Source of the DNA: Sunxiuqinia sp963974515
GTDB taxonomy: Bacteria; Bacteroidota; Bacteroidia; Bacteroidales; Prolixibacteraceae
Direction: 5' to 3'
Assembly (NCBI RefSeq): GCF_963974515.1
Contig: NZ_CAXBDD010000013.1
Span: forward strand, 1-59,065
DNA length: 59,065 bases
Shown piece by piece: positions 9,675 to 17,192 of the stretch. Positions within the stretch are counted from its first letter, which is position 1. Each line of letters starts with the position of its first letter. Below the pieces are notes generated by a model. It did not search any database. It was not told where the DNA came from and saw only the letters and a list, made by a program, of their open reading frames with translations. Position numbers and translations under genes: made by a program.

Positions 9675-9717
9675 GAAACATCAGTTAACTGCTCTTGTCA
9701 GCGATTAAGATGTTTCT
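9674..9717 (+). terminator. Inverted repeat just after GH130 gene, possible terminator
   Basis: AGAAACATC (9674-9682) and GATGTTTCT (9709-9717) are perfect complements with a 26-base loop, followed by a moderately T-rich stretch. It begins at the stop codon of the GH130 gene. The large loop makes it weaker than the hairpin at 9894. Confidence 0.4.
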
Positions 9718-9893
9718 GTTTAGCTTTTATTAAACATGAAAAAGCGGTGGGATGGAGCATTTTTCAACCCACTAACTTCTGTTTATGCCGTAAGATTTGA
9801 GACGCTCCCAGTGAACGGATTGCAATAAAACAAGATGATGCTTGTGTTTGCATTTTAATTGAGCTGGATGCGGAAAACCACAGCAAATAAGTA

Positions 9894-9926
9894 GCCCCGA
9901 GAACCACGTGCTCTCGGGGCTTTTTT
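9894..9926 (+). terminator. Strong intrinsic terminator splitting the PUL
   Basis: GCCCCGAGA (9894-9902) pairs perfectly with TCTCGGGGC (9912-9920), with a nine-base loop, and is followed directly by six T residues. It should end the sigma-driven SusC/SusD/GH130 transcript, making the sulfatase and following enzymes a separate transcription unit. Confidence 0.88.
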
Positions 9927-10104
9927 GCGTTTGGTGGGGACCAAAGCCCGCTTTGGCGATAGCTTCTTTCGTTTCCTCGCCCGGCCGGAAGTGAATATTG
10001 GGCTGTGGAGGTCAATGGTTGTTTTTGCGGAATTTCGGCTATGGGCTTCAAATGTTTTGATTATATTCAGCCAATGAATCCAAAACTAATTTGGAGGAGA
10101 TAAA

Positions 10105-10140
10105 ATGGGCTGGTGCCAGGAGAATCCCTCGCAAGATTAG
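10105..10140 (+). CDS. Possible 11-codon leader ORF before the sulfatase gene
   Basis: ATG at 10105 is preceded by GGAGGAG (10093-10099) at five bases spacing, an ideal Shine-Dalgarno sequence that is rare before genes in this genome. The ORF encodes MGWCQENPSQD and stops at 10140, 27 bases before the sulfatase start. It could be a translated leader or a chance occurrence; no family is known to me. Confidence 0.25.
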   Translation: MGWCQENPSQD

Positions 10141-10167
10141 TCTGTTGAACCTAAAAAAATTAAACCT

Positions 10168-11589
10168 ATGAAACCAATTCTCACAACCTGTATCGCCTTA
10201 GCCGGACTGGCAGCATGCACCACCACCGAAAGGACCGAATCCGATCGTCTAACCAATATTGTTCTGATCAATATGGATGATATGGGCTATGGCGATGTTT
10301 CGCTGAACGGAGCGACTGGCTTTTCCACCCCAAATATCGATAAAATGGCTGGCGAAGGAATTGTCTTTTCGCATTTTTATTCGGCTCAAGCTGTTTGCAG
10401 TGCCTCCCGGGCTGGACTGCTCACCGGGTGCTATCCCAACCGGATTGGCTTTGCCGGAGCGCTCAATCACCGGGCACAGATCGGGATTAATCCGGAGGAG
10501 CAGACCATTGCCGAATTGCTGAAAGCGAAAGGTTATGCTACGGCTGTTTTTGGTAAATGGCATTTGGGACATCATAAACAGTTTCTGCCCTTGCAACACG
10601 GGTTTGATGAATTTTATGGCATCCCATATTCCAACGATATGTGGCCGAATCATCCGGTGAATAAAAACTATTATCCGCCACTGCCTTTATTTGAAGGAAA
10701 TGAGGTGATTGAGGAAAATCCCGATCAATCGTACTTCACCAAGAACTTTACCAAACGAACCCTGGAATTTATCCAAAAGAATCAGCAAAATCCCTTTTTT
10801 GTCTACCTGGCTCATCCCATGCCGCATGTTCCGCTTTTTGTATCCGATGCGTTTAAAGGCAAGTCAGAACAAGGTTTGTACGGGGATGTGATGATGGAAA
10901 TCGACTGGAGTGTCGGACAGATCAATCAAACACTGGAACAACTAAACCTAGCTGAAAATACCCTGGTCATTGTTATTTCCGACAACGGCCCCTGGATGAC
11001 CTATGGCAACCATGCCGGCAGTTCGGGTGGCTTGCGCGAGGGGAAGGGAACTACTTTTGAAGGTGGACAGCGCGTGCCCTGTGTGATGAAATGGAAAGGG
11101 GTTACGCCCGAAGGAGCAGTCTGCAATTCGCTTACTGCCGGGATTGACATTTTACCTACTCTGGCCTCTTTGGCACAAAGCCCGATGCCTGAAAAAAAGA
11201 TTGATGGTGTGAATTTGGTGGAACTGATCAAAGGAAATTTAGACGCTCAAGGACGTAGCAGCTTCCTTTATTACTATCGCCGCAACAACTTGGAGGCGGT
11301 GCGCAGTGAAAATTGGAAACTGGTGTTCGAGCATCATGGCCGGACATACGAGAATAATACCATCGGGCAGGATGGTCAACCCGGTCAAACTCCTGAAAAT
11401 GTGTTGATTGAAAGCGGCTTGTACGATCTTCGTCGCGATCCGGGAGAACGATACAATGTGATGGAATTTTACCCGGAAAAAGTAGCAGAGCTGCAATCGT
11501 TGGCTGATGAAGCCCGGGAGGATCTTGGCGATGATTTGACCAATTCGCCGGGTAAGAATCGCCGCCAGCCAGGTCGGGTTGACCAGTAG
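10168..11589 (+). CDS. S1-family (formylglycine-dependent) sulfatase lipoprotein
   Basis: A 473-residue sulfatase that removes sulfate esters from glycans. A lipobox (LAGLAAC, cysteine at residue 17) predicts a lipoprotein. The catalytic signature C-S-A-S-R-A-G-L-L-T-G begins at Cys77, which would be oxidised to formylglycine by a maturase encoded elsewhere (none is in this window). Calcium-binding positions are visible in NMDDMGYGD (Asp37, Asp38) and SDNGPW near residue 272, and GKWHLG near residue 128 supplies further active-site residues. The C-terminal end is rich in charged residues. It starts the second PUL transcript: GH30 follows after 86 bases. Its presence says the target glycan, or part of it, is sulfated, as in marine polysaccharides or host mucins; the exact ester position is unknown. 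Confidence 0.92.
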   Translation: MKPILTTCIALAGLAACTTTERTESDRLTNIVLINMDDMGYGDVSLNGATGFSTPNIDKMAGEGIVFSHFYSAQAVCSASRAGLLTGCYPNRIGFAGALNHRAQIGINPEEQTIAELLKAKGYATAVFGKWHLGHHKQFLPLQHGFDEFYGIPYSNDMWPNHPVNKNYYPPLPLFEGNEVIEENPDQSYFTKNFTKRTLEFIQKNQQNPFFVYLAHPMPHVPLFVSDAFKGKSEQGLYGDVMMEIDWSVGQINQTLEQLNLAENTLVIVISDNGPWMTYGNHAGSSGGLREGKGTTFEGGQRVPCVMKWKGVTPEGAVCNSLTAGIDILPTLASLAQSPMPEKKIDGVNLVELIKGNLDAQGRSSFLYYYRRNNLEAVRSENWKLVFEHHGRTYENNTIGQDGQPGQTPENVLIESGLYDLRRDPGERYNVMEFYPEKVAELQSLADEAREDLGDDLTNSPGKNRRQPGRVDQ

Positions 11590-11675
11590 GATCAGAAAAA
11601 TTGCCTGATAAAATTTGTATATTGCAGCGGCACTTTTTTCGATTGCCGTGTGTGTAAAACCTAAATTCAACGACC

Positions 11676-13085
11676 ATGAATCAACGCGATGTTCGCTTTT
11701 ATTCTCTTCTGTTATGCGTTATTTTTCTTTGTGTTAATTGTGCTGAAACCGGGCAAAATCCGGCGGCTGAATGTTGGTTGTCGAGCCACGACGGGCAAGT
11801 CAAATTTCAGCAGCAAGCCGAACCCGTTGTGTTTGGCCAGTCCGGGGCCGATACCGAAAAAGTTATTGAAGTAAGTTCAGATCTTCGTTATCAAACCATG
11901 GATGGTTTTGGTTTTTCACTTACGGGCGGAAGCGCGTTTCATATTCACCGCTTGGACGATATAACCCGCGCAGCCTTGCTGGACGAGTTGTTTTCGACGA
12001 CCGGAAGCAATATTGGGATTAGTTATTTGCGCGTCAGCATTGGAGCGTCAGATTTGGACGACCACGTATTCTCATACAACGATTTGCCTTCGGGCAAAAC
12101 TGATCCGAACTTGACCAATTTTAGTTTGGGCCCGGATACCGTCCACGTGATTCCGGTGCTCAAGGAGATACTAGCCATCAACCCAGCCATCAAAATCATG
12201 GGATCGCCTTGGTCGCCGCCCGTTTGGATGAAGGACAACCAGCATTCCATCGGTGGAAGCTTGCTACCCGAGTTTTACGATAGCTATGCCAACTATTTTG
12301 TGAAATATCTTCAGGCGATGGAAGCTGAAGGAATCCCCATCGACGCGATTACCGTGCAGAACGAACCCCTGCATCCGGGTAATAATCCGAGTTTGTTGAT
12401 GCTGGCTAAAGACCAGGCTGAATTCATTAAGAATCATTTGGGGCCGGCTTTTCAAACCAATCAGATTGATACCAAGATTGTAATTTACGATCACAATGCC
12501 GACCGAATTGACTATCCGCTGGAAATTTTGGATGATCCCGAAGCCGCGCAATACGTTGATGGATCGGCTTTCCACTTGTATGGTGGCGAAATTGAAGCTT
12601 TGACTCAGGTGCACGACGCGTATCCGGATAAGAATTTATACTTCACCGAGCAGTGGGTGGGCGCCCCGGGCAAATTCGAGGATAACTTGCCGTGGCACAT
12701 CAAAAATCTGATTATCGGAGCCAGCCGCAACTGGTGTAAAACCGTTTTGGAGTGGAATCTGGCTGCCGATCCGAACCAGGATCCACATACTGAAGGGGGC
12801 TGTACCCGTTGTTTGGGAGCGCTGACCATTGGTGATGAAGTGATCCGGAATGTGGCTTATTATATCATTGCACATGCCTCGAAGTTTGTTAGGCCGGGAT
12901 CGGTACGTGTGGGTAGCAATGATTTAGAAGGGCTGCCCAATGTCGCATTCGAAACTACGGAGGGAAAAATCGTGTTGATTGTGATGAATGAATCAGCAAA
13001 CCAACAGGAATTCGCTATCAAGGATGGCGAAAATACAGTGAATGTCAAGTTAAATGCCGGCGATGTGGCAACCTATGTCTGGTAG
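11676..13085 (+). CDS. Glycoside hydrolase family 30 (beta-glucosidase/endo-beta-1,6-glucanase-like)
   Basis: A 469-residue secreted enzyme with an N-terminal hydrophobic signal that may end at Cys22 as a lipoprotein, though asparagine before the cysteine is unusual. The TIM barrel starts near residue 75 (MDGFGFSLTGGSA). The acid/base glutamate is Glu230 in TVQNEPL and the nucleophile is Glu325 in YFTEQW; SPWSPPVWMK near 177-186 is another family mark, and the C-terminal beta domain is at about 390-469. The sequence resembles the glucosylceramidase/beta-1,6-glucanase branch rather than GH30 xylanases. It lies in the sulfatase operon with GH5 62 bases downstream. Expected action is retaining cleavage of beta-glucosidic links; other beta-glycosides are possible. 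Confidence 0.9.
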   Translation: MNQRDVRFYSLLLCVIFLCVNCAETGQNPAAECWLSSHDGQVKFQQQAEPVVFGQSGADTEKVIEVSSDLRYQTMDGFGFSLTGGSAFHIHRLDDITRAALLDELFSTTGSNIGISYLRVSIGASDLDDHVFSYNDLPSGKTDPNLTNFSLGPDTVHVIPVLKEILAINPAIKIMGSPWSPPVWMKDNQHSIGGSLLPEFYDSYANYFVKYLQAMEAEGIPIDAITVQNEPLHPGNNPSLLMLAKDQAEFIKNHLGPAFQTNQIDTKIVIYDHNADRIDYPLEILDDPEAAQYVDGSAFHLYGGEIEALTQVHDAYPDKNLYFTEQWVGAPGKFEDNLPWHIKNLIIGASRNWCKTVLEWNLAADPNQDPHTEGGCTRCLGALTIGDEVIRNVAYYIIAHASKFVRPGSVRVGSNDLEGLPNVAFETTEGKIVLIVMNESANQQEFAIKDGENTVNVKLNAGDVATYVW

Positions 13086-13147
13086 ATTGCCTTTTGAATG
13101 ATAATCGATTAATTTTAAACAAGATGACCAAGAATCAGCACAACACT

Positions 13148-14773
13148 ATGTTTCTAAAACAATTCGTATTCATTGCAGCTTTTTTGTTGCTGGTGGTTTC
13201 CGCGTCAGCGCAGCAATTTTTGAAAACCGACGGGCAGGATATCGTCAATGAGGATGGCGAAGCAGTATACCTGCGCGGCGTAGGTCTGGGGAATTGGATG
13301 CTTCCGGAGGGTTACATGTGGCGCTTTGGAAAAGATGGCGATCGCCCGCGGCGGATTGAAAAATTGATTTCAGACATGATCGGGGAGCAGGAAGCCGCCG
13401 CCTTTTGGCAGGCATTTCGTGGCAACTATATCACAGAAGCCGATATTGCACGAATCGCTGAGCTGGGGTTCAACTCCGTGCGTCCGGCTTTGAATTCGCG
13501 TTTGTTTGTTACCGAGGGAGAGAACAATGAATTTATCGATGAAGGATTTTTATTGCTTGACCAGTTGATAGCGTGGTGCAAGAAATACCAGTTATATGTC
13601 ATTATTGATATGCACGGCGCACCGGGTGGGCAAACCGGGCAGAATATCGACGATAGCCCCAACGATATCCCCGAGTTGTTTACTGATCCGAAAAACCAGG
13701 ATTTGCTGGTTGAGCTGTGGGTGCGGATTGCCCGGCGCTATAAAGATGAACCGATTGTGGCAGCCTATGATTTGCTGAACGAACCGCTGCCTGAAAATAC
13801 CGGTGCAGCCGAAAAATACAAAGACCAGTTGGTGCCGCTCTACAAGCGTTTGATTCAGGCCATTCGAGAAGTGGATCAGAAACACATGTTTACCATCGAA
13901 GGGTACAATTGGTCGAACAACTGGTCGCTGTTTGACGAGCCGCTGGATGACAATGCCTTTTACCAGTTTCACTACTATTGCTGGAACCGTCCCGACCATT
14001 TGAACAGTATTGAGCATTTTTTGGAACAGCGCGACGAGCTGAATGTTCCGGTGTGGGTGGGCGAAACCGGAGAGAAAGGCAATGCCATTTACTTTGCCAC
14101 CTCGCAGTACTTTGAGAAGAACAACATTGGCTGGTCGTTCTGGCCCTGGAAAAAGATGGACACGCAGAATACGCCCTATTCGATTTTACCTCCGGGAGGC
14201 TGGGATTTGGTCAGGGCATACTCGCGTGGCGAGGCCCAACCTTCACGCGAGGAAGCGATCCGGATTTTTGCTGAGTTGGAGGAAAATATCAAACTGGAGA
14301 ATTGTGTGTACCATCCCGATGTGGTCAATGCCATACTCCGACGGGTTCCCTTGCGAATTGAAGCGGAGAACTATGGGCACGACGGAATGGACGAATCGTA
14401 CTTCGTGTATGACAACAAAGCCCAATCGGAAAACTACCGTACCCAAGAGCCTGTTCCTGTGGTGGTAACAGCCAATGTTGAGGAAACCCGGACGTCGGAG
14501 CAGGCGATTCAGCTAAAAGCCGGTGAGTGGACCTCGTACCAGGTGGAGAGCTTGCAGGCTGCCGCTTATCAGTTCAGCTTAAGAGCGCAAGTCTTGTCTG
14601 GAAATGCCCAACTGGAGCTGATGCTGAATGGTGAAAAGCTGGAACTGGAGTTGGAAGGAGACCAATGGACCATTGAAAGTCTTGGCAAGCAAAATTTCGT
14701 CCAAGGAAACAACCAAATAAAACTGCAGGTGAATCAGGGCGAAGTGCTGGTTGACTGGCTGGACGTTCATTAA
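13148..14773 (+). CDS. Glycoside hydrolase family 5 with C-terminal CBM6-like domain
   Basis: With the ATG at 13148 the protein has 541 residues and begins with a standard signal peptide ending near SASAQ; an ATG at 13124 would add eight residues. The GH5 barrel covers about residues 25-380: LRGVGLGNW, RPALNSRLF, IIDMHGAPGG, the acid/base Glu212 in LLNEPLP, FHYYCWNRPD and the nucleophile Glu306 in WVGETGE. Residues about 402-541 form a beta-sandwich that opens with RIEAENYG and closes with VDWLDVH, typical of CBM6/CBM35-like modules. The catalytic part resembles exo-beta-1,3-glucanase-like GH5 members (BglC type), so a beta-glucan is likely; mannan is an alternative given GH130 in the same locus. 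It is 42 bases from the GH20-like gene. Confidence 0.88.
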   Translation: MFLKQFVFIAAFLLLVVSASAQQFLKTDGQDIVNEDGEAVYLRGVGLGNWMLPEGYMWRFGKDGDRPRRIEKLISDMIGEQEAAAFWQAFRGNYITEADIARIAELGFNSVRPALNSRLFVTEGENNEFIDEGFLLLDQLIAWCKKYQLYVIIDMHGAPGGQTGQNIDDSPNDIPELFTDPKNQDLLVELWVRIARRYKDEPIVAAYDLLNEPLPENTGAAEKYKDQLVPLYKRLIQAIREVDQKHMFTIEGYNWSNNWSLFDEPLDDNAFYQFHYYCWNRPDHLNSIEHFLEQRDELNVPVWVGETGEKGNAIYFATSQYFEKNNIGWSFWPWKKMDTQNTPYSILPPGGWDLVRAYSRGEAQPSREEAIRIFAELEENIKLENCVYHPDVVNAILRRVPLRIEAENYGHDGMDESYFVYDNKAQSENYRTQEPVPVVVTANVEETRTSEQAIQLKAGEWTSYQVESLQAAAYQFSLRAQVLSGNAQLELMLNGEKLELELEGDQWTIESLGKQNFVQGNNQIKLQVNQGEVLVDWLDVH

Positions 14774-14815
14774 AATAGGCGTTCGAGTTGTTGTTCATGT
14801 TATTTTAATTTGGCT

Positions 14816-15925
14816 ATGAGAAAGTTTGCAAATCTATTGTTCATTGTTTTTAGCTTGGTATTTACAAACCCGGTTGTGGCTCAGGATGAATTGCCAGTGC
14901 GCGGCTTCTGCATTGCTGCACCGCAAGTGGGAGAGTTGGATGATTTTGTCAGGTTCATCGGAGAAGAACTGGCTCCACGTCAGGTCAATGTGCTGGTGCT
15001 GCGGGTCGATTACAATTATGAGTTTGAAAGTCACCCGGAGCTGAGGGATGAAGTTGCACTTTCGAAAGAACAGGTGAAACGTTTGGTTGATGTATGCCAG
15101 AAGCACAGCATTCGGCTGATTCCACAAATCAATCTACTGGGTCACCAGTCCTGGGCATCGGACTTGGGCAACTTTCTGAAGGTATATCCACAATTTGATG
15201 AAACACCTCATGTGGAAATGCCTGAAAATTATGAATGGCCCAATAACGATGGCTTATATTGTAAAAGTTACTGCCCGCTGCATCCTGGAGTTCATGGGGT
15301 TGTTTTCGATTTGATGGATGAAGTTTGCGACGTATTTGAAACGGACGCTTTTCATGCCGGGATGGATGAGGTTTTCTATATTGGTGATGACCAGTGTCCC
15401 CGTTGTTCGGGGCGCGACAAAGCGGAGCTGTTTGCTGGTGAAGTCAACAAAATTCAAAATCACCTGGCACAAAACAACCGCCAGCTTTGGATCTGGGGTG
15501 ATCGCCTGCTTGACGGGAAAACCACCGGTATGGGCATGTGGGAAGCCAGCATGAACAATACTCACCGAGCCATTGACTTGATTTCAAAGGATGTTGTGAT
15601 TTGTGATTGGCACTACGAACGTCCGGACAAATCGGCGGTTTATTTTGCCATGAAAGGGCTGAACGTCCTCACCTGTCCCTGGCGGAATCCGGCCAACGCA
15701 GTTCTGCAAACACGCGACATGTTTGATTTCAGGGCTTCGGCAACTCCCGAAATGAAGGTTCGGTACCAGGGAATGATGCAAACCGTTTGGTCAGGAGCCG
15801 GCGCGTTTATGAAGGAGTTTTACAATTCGAAGGATACGAATATCAACAGCGCTTCCAACTGTTTTCGTGCCATGTTTGATGAGATTGAGGAGCTTACAGC
15901 AAATCCGGATCAGAATAAAAAATGA
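14816..15925 (+). CDS. GH20-like secreted glycoside hydrolase
   Basis: A 369-residue protein with a signal peptide (hydrophobic to about residue 22, ending PVVAQ). The fold matches the GH20 catalytic barrel: VDYNYEFESHPEL, IPQINLLGHQSW and the motif FHAGMDEVFYIG with the paired Asp184-Glu185 that in GH20 orient the substrate acetamide and act as acid. A CPRC motif follows, as in a group of short GH20-like proteins from Bacteroidota and Planctomycetota. Canonical GH20 proteins are longer and carry an N-terminal GH20b domain, absent here, so activity on N-acetylhexosamine is plausible but not assured. ATG 14816 is chosen over an in-frame TTG. The stop overlaps the SDR start by four bases (ATGA), indicating translational coupling. 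Confidence 0.78.
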   Translation: MRKFANLLFIVFSLVFTNPVVAQDELPVRGFCIAAPQVGELDDFVRFIGEELAPRQVNVLVLRVDYNYEFESHPELRDEVALSKEQVKRLVDVCQKHSIRLIPQINLLGHQSWASDLGNFLKVYPQFDETPHVEMPENYEWPNNDGLYCKSYCPLHPGVHGVVFDLMDEVCDVFETDAFHAGMDEVFYIGDDQCPRCSGRDKAELFAGEVNKIQNHLAQNNRQLWIWGDRLLDGKTTGMGMWEASMNNTHRAIDLISKDVVICDWHYERPDKSAVYFAMKGLNVLTCPWRNPANAVLQTRDMFDFRASATPEMKVRYQGMMQTVWSGAGAFMKEFYNSKDTNINSASNCFRAMFDEIEELTANPDQNKK

Positions 15926-16677
15926 GTTGTATGAAGAAAAATATTTTGGTGACTGGTGGTGCACAGGGGATCGGAAAAATTACCGTTCGCGAATTGCTGG
16001 ATGTGGGTTATATGATCACGGTTTTTGATCGTGATACCGAAGCGCTGAAAGAGCTGACAGCAGCATTTCAAACCGAAAACTTGCTGGCCATCCCGGTGGA
16101 TGTGTCGGATGAAGAAATGGTGAAAGCAGGCATTCAACGCTCGGCTGATCATTTTGGTCGCATCGATGGCTTGGTAAATAACGCGGTTTACCAAGTGTTT
16201 AAGCCTTTTCATCAGTTGAGCCTGCAAGACTGGAACCGGGCGCTGGCTGTAAACCTGACAGGCCCGTTTTTATGTGTGAAATATGCGCAGGAAGAACTCC
16301 GAAAGTCGCGTGGAGCCATTGTTAATATTTGTTCTACCCGGGCTTTACAGTCTGAGGCGGGTACCGAATCTTATTCCGCATCAAAAGGTGGTTTGTTGGC
16401 CCTGACCCACGCTTTGGCCATGAGTTTGGGTCCTGATGTGCGGGTGAATGCCATTAGTCCGGGATGGATTGATGTGTCGGGGGAGAAAAAGAAGTCGGCT
16501 GCCAGGCAATATGACTTGCGGGATGAAGACCACGCCCAGCATCCGGCGGGACGGGTGGGTAAAGCCGAAGATATTGCCCACATGGTTTTGTTCTTGCTGG
16601 ATCCGGCCAATGGCTTTATTACCGGCCAAAATTTTGTGATTGATGGCGGAATGACAAAAAAGATGATTTACAAGTAG
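15922..16677 (+). CDS. Short-chain dehydrogenase/reductase (SDR) of the PUL
   Basis: A 251-residue classical SDR acting in the cytoplasm with NAD(P). The nucleotide loop TGGAQGIG is at residues 11-18, the NNA motif at 86-88, and the catalytic Ser138, Tyr151 and Lys155 (YSASK) are all present; PGWIDV and a C-terminal GGMT complete the family pattern. Asp36/Arg37 after the second strand suggests NAD preference, a weak inference. The start overlaps the stop of the GH20-like gene by four bases; the ATG at 15931 is an alternative. Placed at the end of the enzyme operon, it probably oxidises a released sugar or sugar acid. It has no signal peptide, unlike the enzymes before it. Confidence 0.9.
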   Translation: MSCMKKNILVTGGAQGIGKITVRELLDVGYMITVFDRDTEALKELTAAFQTENLLAIPVDVSDEEMVKAGIQRSADHFGRIDGLVNNAVYQVFKPFHQLSLQDWNRALAVNLTGPFLCVKYAQEELRKSRGAIVNICSTRALQSEAGTESYSASKGGLLALTHALAMSLGPDVRVNAISPGWIDVSGEKKKSAARQYDLRDEDHAQHPAGRVGKAEDIAHMVLFLLDPANGFITGQNFVIDGGMTKKMIYK

Positions 16678-16694
16678 GGCGCTTTCGGATCGTT

Positions 16695-17093
16695 TTACAC
16701 CTTTTCCCGCAGTGGACGATGGTCGGGCGCGTGTTTGTCGACAATTTTAATCAAATCATCCCGCTTGATTGGCTTGGAGATGTAATCGTCGCAACCTTCT
16801 TCGAGCGCCCGTTTTCGATCCGATTCCATGGCGTAAGCGGTTTGCGCGATAACGGTCAGTTCAGGGCGAATCTTCTTAATTTCCTTGGTGGCCGTGTAGC
16901 CATCCATTACCGGCATGCGAATGTCCATTAAAACCAAGTCGATTTCCAGGTTCGACTGGCACCGTTCAACAGCGGACAAGCCATCTTTGGCACGGTAAAG
17001 TTCAACATTGAATTCGTTCAGGACTTCGGCCAGATATAGGTAGTTGAACTCCTCATCTTCGGCTATCAGAATGTGAATTTGGTTTTTGCTCAT
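16695..17093 (-). CDS. Single-domain CheY-like response regulator
   Basis: A 132-residue receiver domain without an output domain. Asp9-Glu-Asp-Glu near the start forms the acidic pocket region (IAEDEEFN), Asp57 in LMDIRMP is the phosphoacceptor, and Lys in ISKPI and Thr in AQTAY complete the switch residues. I chose the ATG at 17093; a GTG five codons upstream is possible. It converges on the SDR gene with only 17 bases between stops. No kinase is adjacent. Such stand-alone receivers in Bacteroidota usually serve hybrid kinases or phosphorelays; the partner is unknown. Confidence 0.88.
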   Translation of the reverse strand: MSKNQIHILIAEDEEFNYLYLAEVLNEFNVELYRAKDGLSAVERCQSNLEIDLVLMDIRMPVMDGYTATKEIKKIRPELTVIAQTAYAMESDRKRALEEGCDDYISKPIKRDDLIKIVDKHAPDHRPLREKV

Positions 17094-17192
17094 CTGGTCT
17101 TTTTTCACGTTTTGAATCGCTAATAAAATAGGATTTCAAGATACTGGTTTCATTCCTATTTCCCAATATAAAATTCAGAATACTATCTGGCC

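Larger units (their letters stand above)
9675..10167. other. 493-base gene-free stretch inside the PUL
   Basis: This gap between the GH130 and sulfatase genes holds the inverted repeat at 9674-9717, a strong terminator at 9894-9926, and an 11-codon ORF with an unusually good ribosome binding site at 10105-10140. I see no longer convincing gene; the antisense frame at 9764-10051 has no family character. A promoter for the sulfatase operon should lie between 9930 and 10160 but no full TAnnTTTG box is apparent. Confidence 0.6.

Noticed and set aside
9941..9960. CCAAAGC/GCTTTGG hairpin as a second copy of the nested palindrome
   Set aside because: It lacks the core and the outer arms found at 8430-8505, so it is only a small unrelated inverted repeat.
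9764..10051. 95-codon minus-strand ORF in the PUL gap
   Set aside because: It runs through a perfect terminator hairpin, has no recognisable domain, and lacks a promoter.
11228..11677. Two overlapping antisense ORFs at the end of the sulfatase gene
   Set aside because: Both are covered by the sulfatase coding region and show Pro/His/Arg-rich composition typical of shadow frames.
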